Shown here piece by piece: positions 55,460 through 64,000 of a stretch of 64,000 nt of DNA. The notes beneath the pieces are model-generated. The model was not told the DNA's origin. It did no database searches and saw nothing but the letters and a program-made list of their open reading frames with translations. The position numbers were made by a program, and so were the translations under genes. Position 1 is the first letter of the stretch; every line of letters starts with the position of its first letter. The stretch is from Kocuria marina (GTDB taxonomy: Bacteria > Actinomycetota > Actinomycetes > Actinomycetales > Micrococcaceae). The DNA is taken from contig BMZV01000002.1 of NCBI GenBank assembly GCA_014652975.1, forward strand, positions 186,001 through 250,000. The letters run 5' to 3'.

Positions 55460-56902
55460 TCAGCGCAGTTCGGATGCCGAGGCCTGCAGCGTGGCGAGCC
55501 ACTGCTCGCTCGTGGCCAGGTCCTTCTCGAGGGACGCGGCCCTCTTGGTGTTGCCACCCGCACGGGCGGCCTCGAGGGCAGCGCGCTGATCGGCGATCTT
55601 GTTCTCCAGCTGGGACAGCATGGAGTTGGAGCGCGCCTTGGTCTCGGGGTCGGTGCGCCGCCAGCGGTCGTCCTCGGCCTTCTTCACGGCGTCCTCCACG
55701 GCGCGCAGTTCGTTCTCCACGCGGCGCATGTGGGCGCGCGGGACCTTACCGGCCTCCTCCCAGCGCTGCTGGACGGACGCGAGCTGCTTCTTGGCGGCGT
55801 CGAGGTCCTTGACGGGCAGGATCTGCTTGGCCTCGGCGAGCAGTTGCTCCTTGACCGTGAGGTTGCCCGCGTACTCCTGATCGATCCGCTCGTTCGCGGC
55901 GGTGCGCGCGGAGAAGAACGCGTCCTGGGCGGCGCGGAACCGGGCCCACAAGGCGTCGTCCTCCTTGCGGGACGCGCGCGGGGCCTCCTTCCACCGGTCC
56001 ATGAGCTCCCGGTACTTCCCGGCGGTCTCACCCCACTCGGTGGACGAGGACAGCGCCTCGGCCTCCTTGATCAGGCCCTCCTTGACGCGCTTGGCCTTGG
56101 CGTTGGTCTCGTCCAGAGACGAGAAGAAGGCCTTACGGTGCCGGTCGAACGTGGTGCGGGCCTTGCGGAAGCGTTTCCACAGGGCGTCCTCGTCCGATTT
56201 GGGCAGGCGTCCGCCCGAGCGCTGGTGGTCCTGCCACTGCGAGAACAGCTCCGCCATGCGCGCGGACGAGTGCTTCCACTGCGTCTTGGCGGGATCCTGC
56301 GCGGCGACCTCCTCGGCGGCCTCCACGATCGCGGTGCGGTGCGCGAGCTGCTGCGCCTTGGCGGCCTTGGTCTCCTCGCGTTCGCGGTTCAGGGCCACCT
56401 TGATCGCGTCCTCGAGGGTATCCAGGCGCGTGGAGAGATCCGTGAGATCGCCCACCATGGTGTGCGCGTCCACCTGCTCGCGCACATGGTCCACGGTCTT
56501 GCGCATGTCACCGGCGGGTGCCTTGGCGGCGATGCGCTGTTCAAGCAGCGCGACCTGCGCCTCGGCGTCGTCGAACTTGCGTGCGAAGTACGCGAGCGCC
56601 TCGTCCGGCGTGGCGTCCGGGAACTGCCCGCACGCGTACTCGGTGCCCTGCACGCTCACGTACACGGTGCCGTTCTCGTCCGCGCGGCCGAAGGCCCGAG
56701 CGCGTTCCACGGAATCGGCCGGGGCGAGCGCGGCGTGGGTGCCCTCCGCGGGACGTGGCTGAGCCGCCGCCGGTGCGGGCGCGGGTGCCGCGCTCGGGGT
56801 GGGTTTGGGGGTCGACGGCGCCGCGGGCTTGGGCGCGGACGCCGCGGGGGTGGCCGGTCCCGGGACGGGACGGCGGTCGTCGGATTCAGGACGTTCTGTC
56901 AC
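55460..56902 (-). CDS. DUF349 domain-containing protein
   Basis: 480 residues. The first 65 residues are Pro/Ala-rich and disordered. The rest is a long helical array of about five DUF349 repeats with the W-x-x-F-R pattern (DALWKRFRKARTTFDRH, DALWARFRAAQDAFFSAR, LASVQQRWEEAGKV). DUF349 proteins are common in actinobacteria; function is not established. Start GTG at 56902 (weak AAAGAG site). Divergent from hisS with about 250 bases between. No membrane segment. Confidence 0.88.
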   Translation of the reverse strand: MTERPESDDRRPVPGPATPAASAPKPAAPSTPKPTPSAAPAPAPAAAQPRPAEGTHAALAPADSVERARAFGRADENGTVYVSVQGTEYACGQFPDATPDEALAYFARKFDDAEAQVALLEQRIAAKAPAGDMRKTVDHVREQVDAHTMVGDLTDLSTRLDTLEDAIKVALNREREETKAAKAQQLAHRTAIVEAAEEVAAQDPAKTQWKHSSARMAELFSQWQDHQRSGGRLPKSDEDALWKRFRKARTTFDRHRKAFFSSLDETNAKAKRVKEGLIKEAEALSSSTEWGETAGKYRELMDRWKEAPRASRKEDDALWARFRAAQDAFFSARTAANERIDQEYAGNLTVKEQLLAEAKQILPVKDLDAAKKQLASVQQRWEEAGKVPRAHMRRVENELRAVEDAVKKAEDDRWRRTDPETKARSNSMLSQLENKIADQRAALEAARAGGNTKRAASLEKDLATSEQWLATLQASASELR

Positions 56903-57008
56903 CGCTACAACTCTTTCTGCACGACCCCGCCGGTGCTGCCCGCAGCTGCGGGCGTCGCGGTGGGGTTTCCCATGGTGGACACCGGCCATCCTATCGAGCC
57001 GCGCGGCT

Positions 57009-57014
57009 TAGACT
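57009..57014 (+). promoter_or_regulatory. -10 box TAGACT, hisS promoter
   Basis: TAGACT within GGCTTAGACTGG, the same 12-mer as at rel; leader of about 135 bases. Confidence 0.5.
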
Positions 57015-57154
57015 GGCAGCTGACACCGTCCGCGCTCGCGCATGCCCCGGTTCCGGGGGTTGCTCGTACGACGACGCCTCGCGACCCGGGGCTTCCACGG
57101 CGCACAGGCCGAGCCCCGGACCGCCCGAGACCCACTACCGAGGAGTTCCCACCC

Positions 57155-58510
57155 ATGGCCCGCACCACGTCTCTGTCCGGTTTCCCCGAATGGCTCCCGG
57201 AGGAACGGATCGTGGAGCAACACGTGCTGGACTCCCTGCGCAGGACCTTCGAACTCCACGGCTTCTCCTCGATCGAGACGCGCGCGGTGGAGACCGTGGA
57301 GCAGTTGCTGCGCAAGGGTGAGATCGACAAGGAGGTCTACGGGGTCTCCCGGCTGCAACAGGACGAGGACTCCTCGCGCGAGGACGCGCTGGCGCTGCAC
57401 TTCGACCTGACCGTGCCGTTCGCCCGCTACGTCGTGGAGAACAGTGGCTACCTCACGTTCCCGTTCCGCCGCTACCAGATCCAGAAGGTGTGGCGCGGCG
57501 AGCGCCCCCAGGAGGGCCGGGCGCGCGAGTTCACCCAGGCGGACATCGATGTGGTGGGGGACGGCACGCTCGCGTTCCGCTACGACGTGGAGCTCGCGCT
57601 CGTGATGATCGAGGCGCTGTCCGAGCTGCCCATCCCGCCGTTCGTGCTGCGGGTCAACAACCGCAAGCTCGCCGAGGGTTTCTACCGCGGTGTGGGTCTC
57701 ACGGACGCCCCCGCGGTGCTGCGTGAGATCGACAAGCTCGAGAAGATCGGCGCCGAGCAGGTCTCCCGGAATCTCCAGGACACGGTGGGTGCCACGCCCG
57801 AGCAGGCGGAGGCCGCGCTGTCCCTCGCGGCGATCCGCACCGAGGACACGTCCTTCGTGGAGCGCGTGCGGGAACTCGGTGTGAGCAACAACCTGCTGGA
57901 CGAAGGCCTGAACGAACTCGCCGAGGTCGTGGGGGAGGCCTCCCGCCGCGCCCCCGGCAAGGTCGTGGCGGACCTGTCCATCGCCCGCGGTCTGGACTAC
58001 TACACAGGCACCGTGTACGAGACGGTCCTCGTGGGTCACGAACAGCTCGGTTCCGTGTGCTCGGGCGGTCGCTACGAGTCCCTCGCGTCCTCCGGGAAGA
58101 AGACTTACCCCGGTGTGGGCCTGTCGATCGGTGTGACCCGGTTGGTCACCCGAATCCTGTCCCGCTCCATGGCCCAGGCCTCCCGTTCGGTGCCCTCCGC
58201 GGTGCTCGTGGCCCTGAACGACGACGCATCATGGTCCGCCGCGCAGGACGTCGCCGGGCAGTTGCGCGCTCGCGGGATCGCGACCGAGGTGGCCGCCACG
58301 GCCCAGAAGTTTGGCAAGCAGATCCGCTACGCCGAGCGCCGCGGCATCCCGTTCGTGTGGTTCTCCTCGGTGGCCGAGGACGGGAGCCCGACCCACGAGG
58401 TCAAGGACATCCGCTCGGGCGAGCAGGTGGCCGCGGACCCCGCATCGTGGCAGCCGCCCGCCGAGGACCTGCACGCCACGGTGCTGCGCGCGGCCACCAC
58501 GGACGACTGA
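57155..58510 (+). CDS. hisS: histidyl-tRNA synthetase
   Basis: 451 residues, class II enzyme. Motif 1 region (FPEWLPEERIVEQHVLDSLRR), histidine-binding ARGLDYYTGTVYET, motif 2 RYQIQKVWRGERPQEGRAREFTQ, and motif 3 GGRYESLASSG...GVGLSIGVTRL. The C-terminal anticodon domain (VLVALNDDASWSAAQDVAGQLRARG) is present. The frame runs far upstream but this is antisense to the DUF349 gene; the ATG at 57155 behind GAGGAG gives the normal length. Confidence 0.96.
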   Translation: MARTTSLSGFPEWLPEERIVEQHVLDSLRRTFELHGFSSIETRAVETVEQLLRKGEIDKEVYGVSRLQQDEDSSREDALALHFDLTVPFARYVVENSGYLTFPFRRYQIQKVWRGERPQEGRAREFTQADIDVVGDGTLAFRYDVELALVMIEALSELPIPPFVLRVNNRKLAEGFYRGVGLTDAPAVLREIDKLEKIGAEQVSRNLQDTVGATPEQAEAALSLAAIRTEDTSFVERVRELGVSNNLLDEGLNELAEVVGEASRRAPGKVVADLSIARGLDYYTGTVYETVLVGHEQLGSVCSGGRYESLASSGKKTYPGVGLSIGVTRLVTRILSRSMAQASRSVPSAVLVALNDDASWSAAQDVAGQLRARGIATEVAATAQKFGKQIRYAERRGIPFVWFSSVAEDGSPTHEVKDIRSGEQVAADPASWQPPAEDLHATVLRAATTDD

Positions 58511-58575
58511 CGCCGGCTCTGTCCTCCGAGAGGCGTGCCCGCGCGCGACGGCCGTGCGCTCGCGGCGTCGGCTTG

Positions 58576-58581
58576 TAGACT
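58576..58581 (+). promoter_or_regulatory. -10 box TAGACT, aspS promoter
   Basis: TAGACT in the 190-base hisS-aspS gap; leader of about 113 bases. Confidence 0.45.
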
Positions 58582-58700
58582 CGCGGGGACGGGAGCACGC
58601 CCTGCTCCGGGGCGCCCGATCCGGTGCGGCTCCGCGGGCACTCGGTGCGACGCGCTCCGCCGGCCCGCGATCCCGACCATCCCATTGATTGAAAAGGTGA

Positions 58701-60524
58701 ATGCACTTGTTGCGAACGCATGAACTCGGCACGTTGACCGTCGAGAACATTGGACAGACCGTCACGCTGGCGGGCTGGGTCGGCCGGCGCCGCGACCACG
58801 GCGGCGTGGCGTTCGTGGACCTGCGTGACGCCTCCGGCGTGGCGCAGGTCGTGGTGCGTGACGAGGAGCAGTTCCACCAGCTGCGCAATGAGTACGTCCT
58901 GCAGGTCACGGGCACCGTGGAGCGCCGCCCCGAGGGCAACGAGAACCCCAACCTGCCCTCCGGTGAGGTCGAGGTCATGGTGGATGAGCTCACCGTGCTC
59001 AACACCGCGGCACCCCTGCCGTTCCAGATCGACGAGCACGTGGAGGTGGGCGAGGAAGCCCGCCTGAAGTACCGCTACCTGGACCTGCGCCGCCCGGAGC
59101 CCGCCCGCATCATGCGGCTGCGTTCCGAGGTCAACCGGGTGGCCCGCACCCTGCTGCACGAGCAGGGCTTCACCGAGGTGGAGACCCCCACCCTCACCCG
59201 TTCCACTCCCGAGGGTGCGCGTGACTTCGTGGTGCCGGCACGGCTGTCCCCGGGCTCCTGGTATGCGCTGCCGCAGTCCCCGCAGCTGTTCAAACAGCTG
59301 CTGCAGGTGGGCGGGATCGAGAAGTACTTCCAGATCGCCCGCTGCTACCGGGACGAGGACTTCCGCGCGGACCGCCAACCCGAGTTCACCCAGCTGGACG
59401 TTGAGGCCTCCTTCGTGGAGGAGGACGATGTCATCGCCCTGGGCGAGCAGATCGTGAAGTCCCTGTGGGCTCTGATCGGCGTGGACGTCTCGACCCCCAT
59501 CCCGCGCATGACCTACGCCCAGGCCATGGCCGACTACGGCTCCGACAAGCCGGACCTGCGCTTCGACCTGAAGCTCACGGAGCTCACCGAGTACTTCAAG
59601 GACACCCCGTTCCGCGTGTTCCAGGCCCCGTACGTGGGTGCCGTGGTCATGCCAGGCGGTGCATCCCAGCCCCGCCGCCAGCTCGACGCGTGGCAGGAGT
59701 GGGCCAAGCAGCGCGGCGCCAAGGGCCTCGCCTACGTGCTGTTCAAGGAGGACGGCGAGATCGCCGGGCCGGTGGCCAAGAACATCTCGGAGGAGGAGAA
59801 GGCCGGACTCGCGGAGGCCGTGGGCGCGAAGCCCGGCGACTGCGTGTTCTTCGCCGCGGGCGGGGCCAAGACCTCCCGCGCGCTGCTCGGTGCCGCGCGC
59901 GTGGAGATCGGCCACCGCGTGGGCCTGATCGACGAGAATGACTGGGCCTTCGTGTGGATCGTGGACGCGCCGCTGTTCGAGCCCGCGTCCGAGGCGGTCG
60001 AGTCCGGCGACGTTGCCGTGGGCTCCGGTGCGTGGACGGCCGTGCACCACGCGTTCACGTCCCCCAAGCCCGAGTTCATGGACACCTTCGACACGGACCC
60101 CGGCTCCGCGCTGGCCTACGCGTACGACATCGTGTGCAACGGCAACGAGATCGGCGGCGGTTCCATCCGCATCCACCGCCGGGACGTGCAGGACCGCGTG
60201 TTCCGCGTGATGGGGCTCAGTGAGGAGGACGCCCGGGAGAAGTTCGGCTTCCTGCTGGACGCCTTCCAGTTCGGCGCGCCCCCGCACGGCGGCATCGCCT
60301 TCGGCTGGGACCGCGTGGTCGCGCTGCTCGCGGGCACCGAGTCCATCCGGGACGTCATCGCGTTCCCCAAGACCGGCAACGGCTACGACCCCCTGACCGC
60401 CGCGCCTGCGCCTATCACGGCGCAGCAGCGCAAGGAAGCCGGCGTGGACGCCAAGCCCGAGCCCAAGAAGGCCGAGGCGCCGCGCGAGGCAGCCTCCGCC
60501 GACAAGGGCGGCGACGCGAAGTAA
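58701..60524 (+). CDS. aspS: aspartyl-tRNA synthetase, predicted non-discriminating type
   Basis: 607 residues, bacterial-type AspRS with the GAD insert. OB anticodon domain ([18 protein letters not shown]), catalytic motifs ([19 protein letters not shown]-type motif 2, [15 protein letters not shown] motif 3). The histidine in RRRDHGG (H33) matches the residue typical of non-discriminating AspRS (leucine in E. coli), so this enzyme may also make Asp-tRNA(Asn) for GatCAB. The last 35 residues are a Lys/Glu/Ala tail. AAAAGG precedes the ATG. Confidence 0.95.
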   Translation: MHLLRTHELGTLTVENIGQTVTLAGWVGRRRDHGGVAFVDLRDASGVAQVVVRDEEQFHQLRNEYVLQVTGTVERRPEGNENPNLPSGEVEVMVDELTVLNTAAPLPFQIDEHVEVGEEARLKYRYLDLRRPEPARIMRLRSEVNRVARTLLHEQGFTEVETPTLTRSTPEGARDFVVPARLSPGSWYALPQSPQLFKQLLQVGGIEKYFQIARCYRDEDFRADRQPEFTQLDVEASFVEEDDVIALGEQIVKSLWALIGVDVSTPIPRMTYAQAMADYGSDKPDLRFDLKLTELTEYFKDTPFRVFQAPYVGAVVMPGGASQPRRQLDAWQEWAKQRGAKGLAYVLFKEDGEIAGPVAKNISEEEKAGLAEAVGAKPGDCVFFAAGGAKTSRALLGAARVEIGHRVGLIDENDWAFVWIVDAPLFEPASEAVESGDVAVGSGAWTAVHHAFTSPKPEFMDTFDTDPGSALAYAYDIVCNGNEIGGGSIRIHRRDVQDRVFRVMGLSEEDAREKFGFLLDAFQFGAPPHGGIAFGWDRVVALLAGTESIRDVIAFPKTGNGYDPLTAAPAPITAQQRKEAGVDAKPEPKKAEAPREAASADKGGDAK

Positions 60525-60554
60525 CGCCATCGACACGTGACACCGTTGCTACTC

Positions 60555-60606
60555 GCTGCGGGGCCGCCGATCCGGGATGTCACCCCGAGGTCGGCGGCCC
60601 CGCAGC
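60555..60606 (+). terminator. terminator after aspS
   Basis: Perfect 16-bp stem (GCTGCGGGGCCGCCGA and its complement) around 20 bases that can form a second small hairpin. Confidence 0.75.
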
Positions 60607-60745
60607 CTTCGTGCGCGGTCCGGTTGCGTGACCCGCCGCGCTCGCGGGACGACCGGTTCCACTCCCGGGGCAACCCGTTTCCCCATGGGACGGGCCGTGT
60701 CAGCAGTGGGACGGTGCCGGGGTGCGAGTGTGATGGACTGGCGTC

Positions 60746-61198
60746 ATGAGAATCGTGCTACAGGTGGCGTCGCGGGCCAGTGTCACCGTGGGGGAACGGG
60801 GCACGGGCGAGATCACCGGCCCCGGGCTCGTCGCACTCGTGGGGGTCACCCACTCGGACACCCCGGAGATCGCCGCGCAGCTCGCGGCCAAGATCGCCGG
60901 GCTGCGCATCCTGCCGGGAGAGACCTCGTGCGAGGATCGCTCGGCCCCGGTGCTCGTGGTCAGCCAGTTCACGCTGTACGGGGACGTGCGGAGGGGGCGC
61001 CGACCGTCGTGGTCCCGCGCCGCCCCCGGGGACGTGAGCGAACCCCTCTTCGACGCCTTCGTGGCGGCGCTACGTGAGCGCGGTCTGCCGGTGGAAACCG
61101 GGGAGTTCGGTGCGCACATGGAGGTCTCGCTCGTCAACGACGGGCCCGTGACCCTCGTGGTGGACAGCGACGAGCTGCAGCGCCCGCGTCGCGGCTGA
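60746..61198 (+). CDS. dtd: D-aminoacyl-tRNA deacylase
   Basis: 150 residues. Dtd removes D-amino acids (and glycine from tRNA-Ala) from tRNAs. Both active-site loops are present: SQFTLYGD and the cis-Gly-Pro motif in SLVNDGPVTLV. MRIVLQVASRASVTV is the usual start. No Shine-Dalgarno; TGGACT ends six bases before the ATG and could be a weak -10 for a leaderless start. It follows aspS after a terminator. Confidence 0.94.
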   Translation: MRIVLQVASRASVTVGERGTGEITGPGLVALVGVTHSDTPEIAAQLAAKIAGLRILPGETSCEDRSAPVLVVSQFTLYGDVRRGRRPSWSRAAPGDVSEPLFDAFVAALRERGLPVETGEFGAHMEVSLVNDGPVTLVVDSDELQRPRRG

Positions 61199-61233
61199 AC
61201 CCGCGGCGGCCCGTGCGTGTCCGAGGCGGGCAG

Positions 61234-61239
61234 TAGGGT
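61234..61239 (+). promoter_or_regulatory. -10 box TAGGGT, leaderless rarA promoter
   Basis: TAGGGT ends six bases before the GTG at 61246. Confidence 0.5.
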
Positions 61240-61245
61240 CGAGGC

Positions 61246-62778
61246 GTGAGCGATGCATTGTTCGACGTCCCGGATCCCCTGAGCGAGGACGGGTCCGGCC
61301 CATCCGCCCACGCGAGGGATCGGACCCCGTCCCGCGCGCGCTCCCGCGCACCGCTCGCCGTGCGCATGCGCCCCCGCACCCTGGACGAGGTCGTGGGCCA
61401 GAAGCACCTGTTGCGCACCGGCTCGCCCCTGCGCGGACTGACCGCTGGGCGCTCGGGACCGACCGCGGCGTCGTCGGTCATCCTGTGGGGCCCGCCGGGC
61501 ACGGGCAAGACGACGATCGCGCACGTGATCGCGCGCGGCCACGACACCACCTTCGTGGAGCTGTCCGCCGTCACGGCCGGGGTCAAGGACGTGCGGCGCG
61601 TCATGGACGAGGCGCTGACCGCGCGCGACCTGCACGGGCGGACCACGGTGCTGTTCCTCGACGAGATCCACCGGTTCACCAAGGCGCAGCAGGACGCGCT
61701 GTTGCCCGGGGTCGAGAACGGGTGGGTGGTCCTCGTGGCCGCCACGACCGAGAACCCCTCGTTCTCCGTGATCGCACCGCTGCTCTCGCGCTCCCTGCTG
61801 CTGACCCTGCAACCGCTCGAGCGCCCGGACATCGGGGAGTTGCTCGACCGCGCGGTGACCGACCCGCGCGGGCTGGACGGTGCCGTCGTCCTGAGTCCGG
61901 AGGCGCGCGAGCACCTGCTGGACGTCTCCGGGGGAGACGCGCGCAAGGCGCTCACGTCTCTCGAGGCGGCTGCGGCGGTCGCGCTCTCCCACGCGGCGGC
62001 GTTGGACGACGACGCCGATGGCGCCGCGCGTTCCGGGGCCGAGGGCCCGGGCACGGAGGGTTCGGGAGCCGAGGTATCGGACGACGGCGCGGCCGAGCCC
62101 GGGGCAGCGGGCGAAACCCCCGATGCATCGGTCGTGACCGTGACGCTGGAGCACGCGCAGGAGGCCGTCAACCGCGCGGCGGTGCGCTACGACAAGCAGG
62201 GCGATCAGCACTACGACGTCGTGAGCGCGTTTATCAAATCGATCCGCGGCTCGGACGTGGACGCCGCGATGCATTACCTGGCCCGGATGATCGAGGCCGG
62301 GGAGGACCCCCGGTTCATCGCGCGCCGGTTGATCATCAGCGCGTCGGAAGACATCGGTCTCGCTGACCCCGCGGCGCTGCAGACCGCGGTCGCGGCCGCC
62401 CAGGCCGTGCAGTTGATCGGGATGCCCGAGGGGCGGATCCCGCTCGCCGAGGCCGTCGCACATCTGGCCACCGCGCCCAAGTCGAACGCCGCGTACCTGG
62501 CCATCGACGAGGCCATCGCGGACGTCCGCGCCGGACGTGCCGGGCCCGTGCCCCCGCACCTGCGGGACTCGCACTACCCGGGCGCGAACGAGCTCGGCCA
62601 CGGCGCGGGCTATGTCTACGCCCACGACACGCCCAACGCGGTGGCCACCCAGCAGTACCCGCCGGACGAGCTCGTGGGGAAGGACTACTACCGGCCCACG
62701 GGGTACGGCCACGAACGGGACCTGGCGCAGCGCGTGATCCGGTTGCGCGACATCGTGCGCGGCGACACCCGGCCGTAG
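61246..62778 (+). CDS. rarA: replication-associated recombination protein RarA (MgsA)
   Basis: 510 residues, AAA+ ATPase of the clamp-loader clade acting at stalled forks. Walker [11 protein letters not shown], Walker [12 protein letters not shown], sensor 1 AATTENPSF, arginine finger LLSRSLL, then the tetramerisation domain ([41 protein letters not shown]). An acidic Gly/Ala insert at about 258-296 lies between the two. The GTG start is leaderless. The protein ends 23 bases from the convergent SorC gene, with no hairpin between. Confidence 0.95.
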   Translation: MSDALFDVPDPLSEDGSGPSAHARDRTPSRARSRAPLAVRMRPRTLDEVVGQKHLLRTGSPLRGLTAGRSGPTAASSVILWGPPGTGKTTIAHVIARGHDTTFVELSAVTAGVKDVRRVMDEALTARDLHGRTTVLFLDEIHRFTKAQQDALLPGVENGWVVLVAATTENPSFSVIAPLLSRSLLLTLQPLERPDIGELLDRAVTDPRGLDGAVVLSPEAREHLLDVSGGDARKALTSLEAAAAVALSHAAALDDDADGAARSGAEGPGTEGSGAEVSDDGAAEPGAAGETPDASVVTVTLEHAQEAVNRAAVRYDKQGDQHYDVVSAFIKSIRGSDVDAAMHYLARMIEAGEDPRFIARRLIISASEDIGLADPAALQTAVAAAQAVQLIGMPEGRIPLAEAVAHLATAPKSNAAYLAIDEAIADVRAGRAGPVPPHLRDSHYPGANELGHGAGYVYAHDTPNAVATQQYPPDELVGKDYYRPTGYGHERDLAQRVIRLRDIVRGDTRP

Positions 62779-62801
62779 GGCGCGGCTACGACGGTGCGTG
62801 G

Positions 62802-63770
62802 TCAGGGCCGTGCTCCCGCGCCGTCCACGTGGTCCAGCACATCCTTGGCGGTCAGGTCGTCGATCACCAGGTCCGTCACCGCCCCCGACCGCAGCGCACC
62901 CACGATGCCGCGCACCTTATGCCGCCCGGACACCACGCACACACGGCGGGGGATCCTGGCGAGATCCGCGGGGGTGGGTCCGGAGGCCCGCCGGTTCAGC
63001 TCGATGTCCGAGTAACTGCCGTCCTCGCGGATGAAGACGGTGCAGATGTCCCCGACGACGCGGTGCGCGTTCAGACTGCGCAGCTCGGACGAGCTGAGGT
63101 GACCCTCCGTGTAGACCTGGGACAGCACCGGGCCGTGGAAGGCCCCCACGCTGAACACCGCCAGGTCAACACTCGCCCGGGCCGCGAGGATGCGGCGGAC
63201 CGAGGATTCCTGCCAGAGCAGCGTCCGGGTCTGTTCCCAGTCGAAGAAAGCGGGGGTCGGGAACGGGTACAGCTCGGCGTTAAAGGCCTGCGCCAACGTC
63301 GAGAGCAGTGGGGCGGACGTATCCGTGCCGGCCGTCCGCGGCCCGGCGGCCCCGTTGAGCTGCACCACCGAGACGTCCTGGGTGTTGGTGTGGCGCACGT
63401 GAGAGGCGATCGCGGAGGTCGTGGTGCCCCACGCGACCCCCAGGGACGTCCCGTCCTGGACCCACGACGCGAGTAGTTGTGCGGTGTAGCGCGAGACCGC
63501 GTCGAGTCGTTGGCCGCTATGCGACGCCCGCTGGGTCCCCGCGATGTGCGCCGTGACCCGGAACGTGTCGTGGATGCGACGGGACAGCCGGTCCGTGGGT
63601 GTGTCGGGTGGGCGCAGGGTGATCGTCACGATGCCCCTGGCTTTCGCATCCGCCAGCATGCGCGAGACCGTGGACCGTGAGACCCCCAGCCGCTCGGCCA
63701 CGGCACCCATGGTCATGTCCTGCACGAAGTACAGTTCCGCGGCTTGGTAGAGCAGTGAATCGTCGTGCAT
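62802..63770 (-). CDS. SorC/DeoR-type sugar-binding transcription regulator
   Basis: 322 residues. The N-terminal helix-turn-helix (YFVQDMTMGAVAERLGVSRSTVSRMLADAKARG, in two parts, about 14-46) is followed by the SorC effector domain (about 60-315; phosphosugar-isomerase-like fold, with LGVAWGTTTSAIASH and VVSGRHKVRGIVGALRSGAV). These proteins bind phosphorylated sugars or polyols. GGGAGG precedes the ATG. It is divergent from the truncated gene at 63947, which it probably controls. Confidence 0.92.
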   Translation of the reverse strand: MHDDSLLYQAAELYFVQDMTMGAVAERLGVSRSTVSRMLADAKARGIVTITLRPPDTPTDRLSRRIHDTFRVTAHIAGTQRASHSGQRLDAVSRYTAQLLASWVQDGTSLGVAWGTTTSAIASHVRHTNTQDVSVVQLNGAAGPRTAGTDTSAPLLSTLAQAFNAELYPFPTPAFFDWEQTRTLLWQESSVRRILAARASVDLAVFSVGAFHGPVLSQVYTEGHLSSSELRSLNAHRVVGDICTVFIREDGSYSDIELNRRASGPTPADLARIPRRVCVVSGRHKVRGIVGALRSGAVTDLVIDDLTAKDVLDHVDGAGARP

Positions 63771-63785
63771 CGCCCCTCACCTCCC

Positions 63786-63844
63786 GTGCACACATGTGCA
63801 AATAGGTTGAGCATACGTGCATCGGCGCGACATGGTAGTGTGCA
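63786..63844. promoter_or_regulatory. candidate operator: four phased GTGCA sites
   Basis: GTGCA begins at 63786, 63796, 63817 and 63840, spaced 10, 21 and 23 bases, i.e. nearly on one face of the helix, in the gap between the SorC gene and its divergent neighbour. The outer two extend to the palindrome GTGCAC. Confidence 0.5.
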
Positions 63845-63946
63845 CCGCTACGAAATGGGATGTACGTCACATCCCAGTGCGTAGCGTGGTCCGCAAGAAC
63901 TGCGGGCCACACCGCATCCACACCGACATTGAGTGAGGAAGATACT

Positions 63947-64000
63947 GTGACTGCCACCCAATTGAATTCCGAGACCCGTCAGGCCGCGCTCCGTGAAATG
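63947..64000 (+). CDS. truncated N terminus, possibly glycerol-3-phosphate dehydrogenase (GlpD)
   Basis: GTG at 63947, with GAGGAAG six to seven bases upstream, opens an 18-codon frame (VTATQLNSETRQAALREM) that runs off the window. The LNSETRQAALREM stretch resembles the lead-in of actinobacterial GlpD before its FAD-binding strand, but that strand is beyond the edge, so this is a guess supported by the neighbouring sugar/polyol regulator. Confidence 0.5.
   Translation, partial: MTATQLNSETRQAALREM

Noticed and set aside
55298-57154. Extension of the hisS frame by 619 codons
   Set aside because: It covers the DUF349 gene in antisense; HisS is full length from 57155 with a good ribosome-binding site.

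Overview
This window is a contiguous piece of a chromosome from a very GC-rich (about 70% by eye) Gram-positive actinobacterium. Mycothiol synthesis (MshC), pupylation (Pup, Dop, PafA, ARC), RbpA, HelY, a PafBC regulator and the gene orders mshC...trmI-arc-dop-pup-pafA...tatA-tatC-helY and yebC-ruvC-ruvA-ruvB-yajC-secD-secF-rel all point to Actinomycetota. The single-chain PafBC, the lack of prcBA and the general gene content suggest the Micrococcaceae, perhaps a Kocuria-like organism. That last step is inference; no rRNA gene is present to test it. I see no insertion sequence, prophage, CRISPR array, tRNA or rRNA gene. This is core genome, and its interest lies in regulation and in departures from the usual gene sets.

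Layout. 1-5.4 kb: DUF3000 protein, MsrB, a membrane-anchored alpha/beta hydrolase, the sulfur pair SseA-SufE, and ZapE. 5.5-14.3 kb: a small Rv0909-like protein, the class Ib ribonucleotide reductase subunit NrdF, a lipoate-ligase-like protein, SRAP (HMCES/YedK), a PPOX flavoprotein, a GNAT acetyltransferase, an M20 peptidase, an acyl-CoA dehydrogenase, a DUF5703 protein and a very acidic small protein. 14.4-19 kb: UppP, MshC, a PAC2 protein and an M50 protease. 19-33.7 kb: the pupylation block trmI-arc-dop-pup-pafA, two FKBP isomerases, PafBC, TatA, TatC and HelY. 33.7-39.5 kb: a degenerate amidohydrolase-like protein, dolichol-phosphate-mannose-synthase-like Ppm1, RbpA, an SPFH/NfeD pair and a PRC/DUF2382 stress protein. 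39.8-45.5 kb: ThrS-HIT, MurT-GatD and YebC. 45.5-54.6 kb: RuvCAB, YajC-SecD-SecF and Rel. 54.6-62.8 kb: an AbiEi-like protein, a DUF349 protein, HisS, AspS, Dtd and RarA. 62.8-64 kb: a SorC-type regulator divergent from a truncated, probably glpD-like, gene.

How the genes fit together. Pup ends in GGQ, so Dop must deamidate it before PafA can attach it to target lysines. Normally ARC/Mpa then feeds pupylated proteins to the 20S proteasome. Here prcB and prcA are missing from their usual place between pup and pafA, and ARC lacks the C-terminal tyrosine motif that docks on 20S, so the system probably works by unfolding or signalling without degradation. Promoters matching the thiol-stress sigma factor SigR/SigH (GGGAAT-N18-GTT) precede mshC and rbpA. 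Eleven reading frames start 6-7 nt after a TANNNT -10 box with little or no room for a ribosome-binding site, which predicts leaderless mRNAs. Two of these are tiny upstream frames ending at the next gene's start. One is rich in rare arginine codons and overlaps the trmI start, so it could set expression of the pupylation operon.
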